Below the pieces are notes generated by a model, which was not told the DNA's origin, made no database searches, and was given only the letters and a program-made list of their open reading frames with translations. Shown here piece by piece: positions 60,905-64,000 of a DNA stretch of 64,000 nt (its first letter is position 1; each line of letters opens with the position of its first letter). The DNA is from CAIVVT01 sp963823095 (GTDB lineage: Bacteria; Acidobacteriota; Terriglobia; Bryobacterales; Bryobacteraceae), in NCBI GenBank assembly GCA_963823095.1, contig CAWGKI010000008.1, positions 81,992-145,991 of the forward strand, read 5' to 3'. A program made the translations under genes and the position numbers.

Positions 60905-63814
60905 ATGCTCCACATCTCCGAGCCTCTCACGGCCGGCAAAGCCGTGAACTACTTCCGCCAAGAATACGCAGCCGCGGACAATAGCTACTACACGCAAGGG
61001 CAAACGCTGCAAGGCCACTGGCACGGCCAGTTTGCCGAGGAGCTGGGCCTTACCGGGGCTGTCTCGCAAGAGCAGTTTGAGCGAATGGCGCAAGGCCAAA
61101 ACCCCGCCACCGGCGAACAGTGGATTCAACACCGGAACACCCAGAAGACGCAGAACGGGGCCGAGTTAGAGCACCGCGCTGGGTTTGACCTCACCTTCAA
61201 CGCCCCTAAAACCGTGTCCCTGGTTGCGCTGCCGGGCCACGACGACCGGGTGCGGCAGGCACATGCCGCGGCCGTTCACGCGGCCCTCGATGCCGGCCAG
61301 GAATACATGCAAGCCCGCATGGGCGGCAACAAGCCATCGCAGACTACCGGCAAGTGGGCCGCCGCGCTGTTCGAACACGATACCGCACGACCGGAGAACG
61401 GCTATCCGGCGCCTCACCTGCATACTCACGTGGTGGTCTTCAACATGACCCCAACCGAGGACGGCCAGGTTCGATCCATGCAGCCGGCCGAGATGTTTCG
61501 GATTCAGTCTTATCTGACGGCGGTTTACCAGAACGAACTCGCCGTCCGCCTGAAAGGGCTGGGGTACGAACTGACCAGCGGCACTAACCACGCCCCCGAC
61601 ATCCAAGGCTTCAGCAAGGAGTATCTCGAAGCTGAGAGCCAGCGTTCCCAGCGCATCAAAGTTGAAATGGAGGCAAAAGGTCTCGAAGGCCGCGACGCCA
61701 AGAACAGCATCGCGCACAGCGCCCGCGAAAACAAACTGAAGTGGACTCCCGAGCAGGTTCACGCGGCGCACCGAGAACATCAGGCCCTTTTCGGTGACCA
61801 GGCCGACAAAGTGCACGCGCAATCGCTCTCACGGAAGGGGATTCACCTGCGCTCCGGGGAAGCGCAAACCCAAGCCAAGGCATCGGTCGATTTCGCGCTG
61901 AATAAACTCTCGGAGCGTACCGCCATCTTCGACCAATGGCAAACCTACCGCGAAGCACTCCGTCACGGCCAGGGCAAGCTTGGTCTCGTCGATGTTAGAG
62001 AGGAAGTTGCGCGGCGGGAAGATCAACAGCACCTGGTGAAGATCGACCACGTGCGTCAGTTCGCGCCCGGCAAGAGGTATGCCACAGCCGAAACCATCGC
62101 CATGGAACGCGACATCCTGCGGCACATCATCCAGACGAAGGAGACTCGCCCGCAGCTCGAGCACTGGACCGCAAGCGACGTAGGCGAGCGCTTTCCGCAA
62201 CTGAACCAAGCACAGCGCCAGACCGTTGCGAACGTGCTCAGCAGTCGCGATGCTTTCGGTTCCATGCGGGGCATGGCCGGTGTCGGAAAAACCACTACGC
62301 TGAAGGCAATCCAGCCAACGCTAGAGCAGCACGGCTACGAGGTGATCGGCCTCGCGGCGACCAGCGGCGCGGTGAAGGCGATGCAAGCCGCGGGTGTGGA
62401 AGCCCGGACGATCCAGCTTCACTTGGTACAGGACCAACCCAGCGCGCAGCCGCGCTATTACGTCGTGGATGAAGCGAGTCTCGCTTCCACCCGAATGGTC
62501 CATGAGTTGATGCAGAAGCTGAAGAGCGAGGACCGCGTGTTGTTTGTCGGCGATACCAGACAGCACGAATCGGTCGAGGCCGGGCGGATCTATGCTCAAA
62601 TGCGCGAAGCGGGCATGGCGGGAACGACCCTCCGGCAGATCGTCCGCCAGAAAGACCCGGAGCTAAAGAGGGCCGTCGAGAACCTATCGACCGGCAACAT
62701 CGATGCTGCCGTTGAACTGCTTCACAATCAGGGGCGCGTTCACGAGTTCAGCAATAAGAACGAGCGCTACCAGGCCATAGCGAAGGAGTACGCTTCGAGC
62801 GCCGGCAGAACCCTGATCGTGTCCCCGGACAATGAATCGCGGCAAGCCATTAACAAGGTTGTTCGCGAACACCTGCAGCTCAGCGGGCCGGAGTACCGTC
62901 AACAGATTCTCGTTGCGCGGCAGGACCTGACCCAAGAGGACCGCAAGATCGCGGCCGGCTACAGAGCCGGTGACGTGATCAAGTTTCACAAGAACAACAA
63001 GACCCTCGGCGTCGACAAAGGCGACTACCTCTCGGTGATCGCCGTGGACAGAATCAACAATCTGATCACCGTCCAAGCCGGTGCCCAGATCAAAACCTAC
63101 AACCCGGAACGAGCCTACGGCGTTCAAGTCTACGAACGGGGAGAACGGACCTTCGCCGAGGGTGAGCGCGTGCAGCTCACCGCACCCTGGAAATCCAAAG
63201 GACTCGCGAACCGCCAGATGGGCACGCTCGAACGCGTGGATGCTAGAGGCAACGTCACCATGCGGCTTGATGGCGAGCAGGACCAACAGAGCCTCCGCGT
63301 TAACTTGCCCGAAGTGAAGCAAGTTGACGCAAAAAGCTATGCCTCCACGAAGCTCGCCACCATGAAGCAGGTTGCTGGCGATAACGCACAACACCGCGTC
63401 AACTTGCCAGAAACGGAGCAAGTCGACGCAAAAAGCTACGCTGCCATGCGGCCCGATGGGGATAAGAACGCACGGCGCGTCCGCTTCAACTTGAGCGAAA
63501 TGAAGCACCTGGACTACGGCTACGCAGTCACTAGCTTTTCATCGCAAGGCGCGACTGTTGAAAAGGTGCTGGTGAACGTCAGTACGCAGGACTCCCGAGT
63601 ACAAAAACTGATCGACCAACGGTTCGCCTACGTTGCCGTATCCCGCGCCGAGTCTGATGCCCAGATTTATACCGATAATGCCGAGCGCCTGGCACAGGCC
63701 CTGGGACAGAGGCAAGACAAGACCCAGGCTCTCCGGCCGGAAGAAGTCCAAACCTACCGGGAGCAAGCCATCCAAATCCGGAACAACCAACACGCTTATG
63801 GAACGGCCGTTTAG
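60905..63814 (+). CDS. traI: MobF-family relaxase-helicase (TraI/TrwC-like)
   Basis: A 969-residue protein. The N-terminal TrwC relaxase domain has tyrosines in YFRQEYAAADNSYYTQG and the HxHxH metal site at His171, 173, 175 (HLHTHVV). The helicase part carries Walker A GMAGVGKTTT (about 456-464), DEASL and, near the end, GYAVTSFSSQGATV. It nicks oriT, stays attached to the strand and unwinds it. Just before the final helicase motif lie three related units at about residues 800, 833 and 862 (NLPEVKQVDAKSYA, NLPETEQVDAKSYA, NLSEMKHLDYGYA), so the protein has grown by tandem duplication. Confidence 0.94.
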   Translation: MLHISEPLTAGKAVNYFRQEYAAADNSYYTQGQTLQGHWHGQFAEELGLTGAVSQEQFERMAQGQNPATGEQWIQHRNTQKTQNGAELEHRAGFDLTFNAPKTVSLVALPGHDDRVRQAHAAAVHAALDAGQEYMQARMGGNKPSQTTGKWAAALFEHDTARPENGYPAPHLHTHVVVFNMTPTEDGQVRSMQPAEMFRIQSYLTAVYQNELAVRLKGLGYELTSGTNHAPDIQGFSKEYLEAESQRSQRIKVEMEAKGLEGRDAKNSIAHSARENKLKWTPEQVHAAHREHQALFGDQADKVHAQSLSRKGIHLRSGEAQTQAKASVDFALNKLSERTAIFDQWQTYREALRHGQGKLGLVDVREEVARREDQQHLVKIDHVRQFAPGKRYATAETIAMERDILRHIIQTKETRPQLEHWTASDVGERFPQLNQAQRQTVANVLSSRDAFGSMRGMAGVGKTTTLKAIQPTLEQHGYEVIGLAATSGAVKAMQAAGVEARTIQLHLVQDQPSAQPRYYVVDEASLASTRMVHELMQKLKSEDRVLFVGDTRQHESVEAGRIYAQMREAGMAGTTLRQIVRQKDPELKRAVENLSTGNIDAAVELLHNQGRVHEFSNKNERYQAIAKEYASSAGRTLIVSPDNESRQAINKVVREHLQLSGPEYRQQILVARQDLTQEDRKIAAGYRAGDVIKFHKNNKTLGVDKGDYLSVIAVDRINNLITVQAGAQIKTYNPERAYGVQVYERGERTFAEGERVQLTAPWKSKGLANRQMGTLERVDARGNVTMRLDGEQDQQSLRVNLPEVKQVDAKSYASTKLATMKQVAGDNAQHRVNLPETEQVDAKSYAAMRPDGDKNARRVRFNLSEMKHLDYGYAVTSFSSQGATVEKVLVNVSTQDSRVQKLIDQRFAYVAVSRAESDAQIYTDNAERLAQALGQRQDKTQALRPEEVQTYREQAIQIRNNQHAYGTAV

Positions 63815-63874
63815 CAGCCGTGTGAACGCGCTGAGCCAATGAAGCACAAGAGTCGAATTCAAACAGGAGACCCC

Positions 63875-64000
63875 ATGACTAAGCTTGTCCTGCTTGCCCT
63901 CTCCACTTACGTTTTCGCGACTGCCGACACGCTGGTGTTGAAAAACGGCAGTCACCTGGAAGGCATCTTTTTAGGCGGCGACTCCCGAACCGTGAAATTC
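63875..64000 (+). CDS. Exported protein, partial (window edge)
   Basis: The first 42 residues of a protein: signal peptide (LVLLALSTYVFATA) then DTLVLKNGSHLEGIFLGG, a beta-strand pattern seen in many small secreted acidobacterial proteins. CAGGAGA precedes the ATG. The rest is outside the window. Confidence 0.7.
   Translation, partial: MTKLVLLALSTYVFATADTLVLKNGSHLEGIFLGGDSRTVKF

Overview
The window is GC-rich, densely coded bacterial DNA. Gene style and families (stand-alone NarL-type two-component pairs, PRC-barrel stress proteins, a phosphoketolase island, short secreted 'KNGSxLEG' proteins) suggest a soil acidobacterium of the Bryobacter/Solibacter kind. That assignment is inference; no rRNA or other marker gene is present.

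Chromosomal part (1 to about 40.8 kb). It opens with a Do-family periplasmic protease cut by the window edge, a receiver-like protein and the first of three related sensor kinase/response regulator pairs. On the minus strand from about 17.1 to 5 kb lies a stress and carbon block: transaldolase, a metal cassette (YHS protein, Met-rich exported protein, 37-residue membrane protein, DUF302, copper-type P1B ATPase), phosphoketolase, class I aldolase, a small membrane protein, mannose-6-phosphate isomerase, a eukaryote-like phosphomannomutase and a GH130 mannoside phosphorylase. Together the sugar genes would take beta-mannosides through Man1P, Man6P and Fru6P to acetyl phosphate. The aldolase is split by a 611-bp IS200-like element. 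Further right are gnd-zwf, a Pal lipoprotein, two more kinase/regulator pairs (one kinase frameshifted), three PRC-barrel paralogues, a CPA2 antiporter, a DUF389 protein, a CLC channel with CBS domains, a TPR protein and a baeRF3-type protein. A 0.9-kb non-coding stretch with several inverted repeats and a RES-Xre toxin-antitoxin pair precede the mobile part.

Mobile part (about 40.9 kb to the right edge). It begins with a tyrosine recombinase divergent from a two-gene operon ending in a ScpA-like kleisin. Then comes a maintenance module: a small HTH protein, ParA, and a winged-helix protein whose own coding sequence carries 17 recognisable copies of the 11-bp palindrome CCTACWGTAGG, mostly in a 24-bp register. 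This looks like a centromere or origin built into the gene of the protein that probably binds it, and is the most interesting object in the window. An RHH-PIN toxin-antitoxin pair follows, then a nearly complete conjugative type IV secretion operon (VirB2, B3, B4, B9, B10, B5, small proteins, B6, B8, B11), two RHH proteins flanking a repeat-rich candidate oriT, a coupling protein split by one in-frame TAG, and a MobF relaxase-helicase. The right half is therefore an integrative conjugative element or integrated plasmid, and its right end is outside the window.
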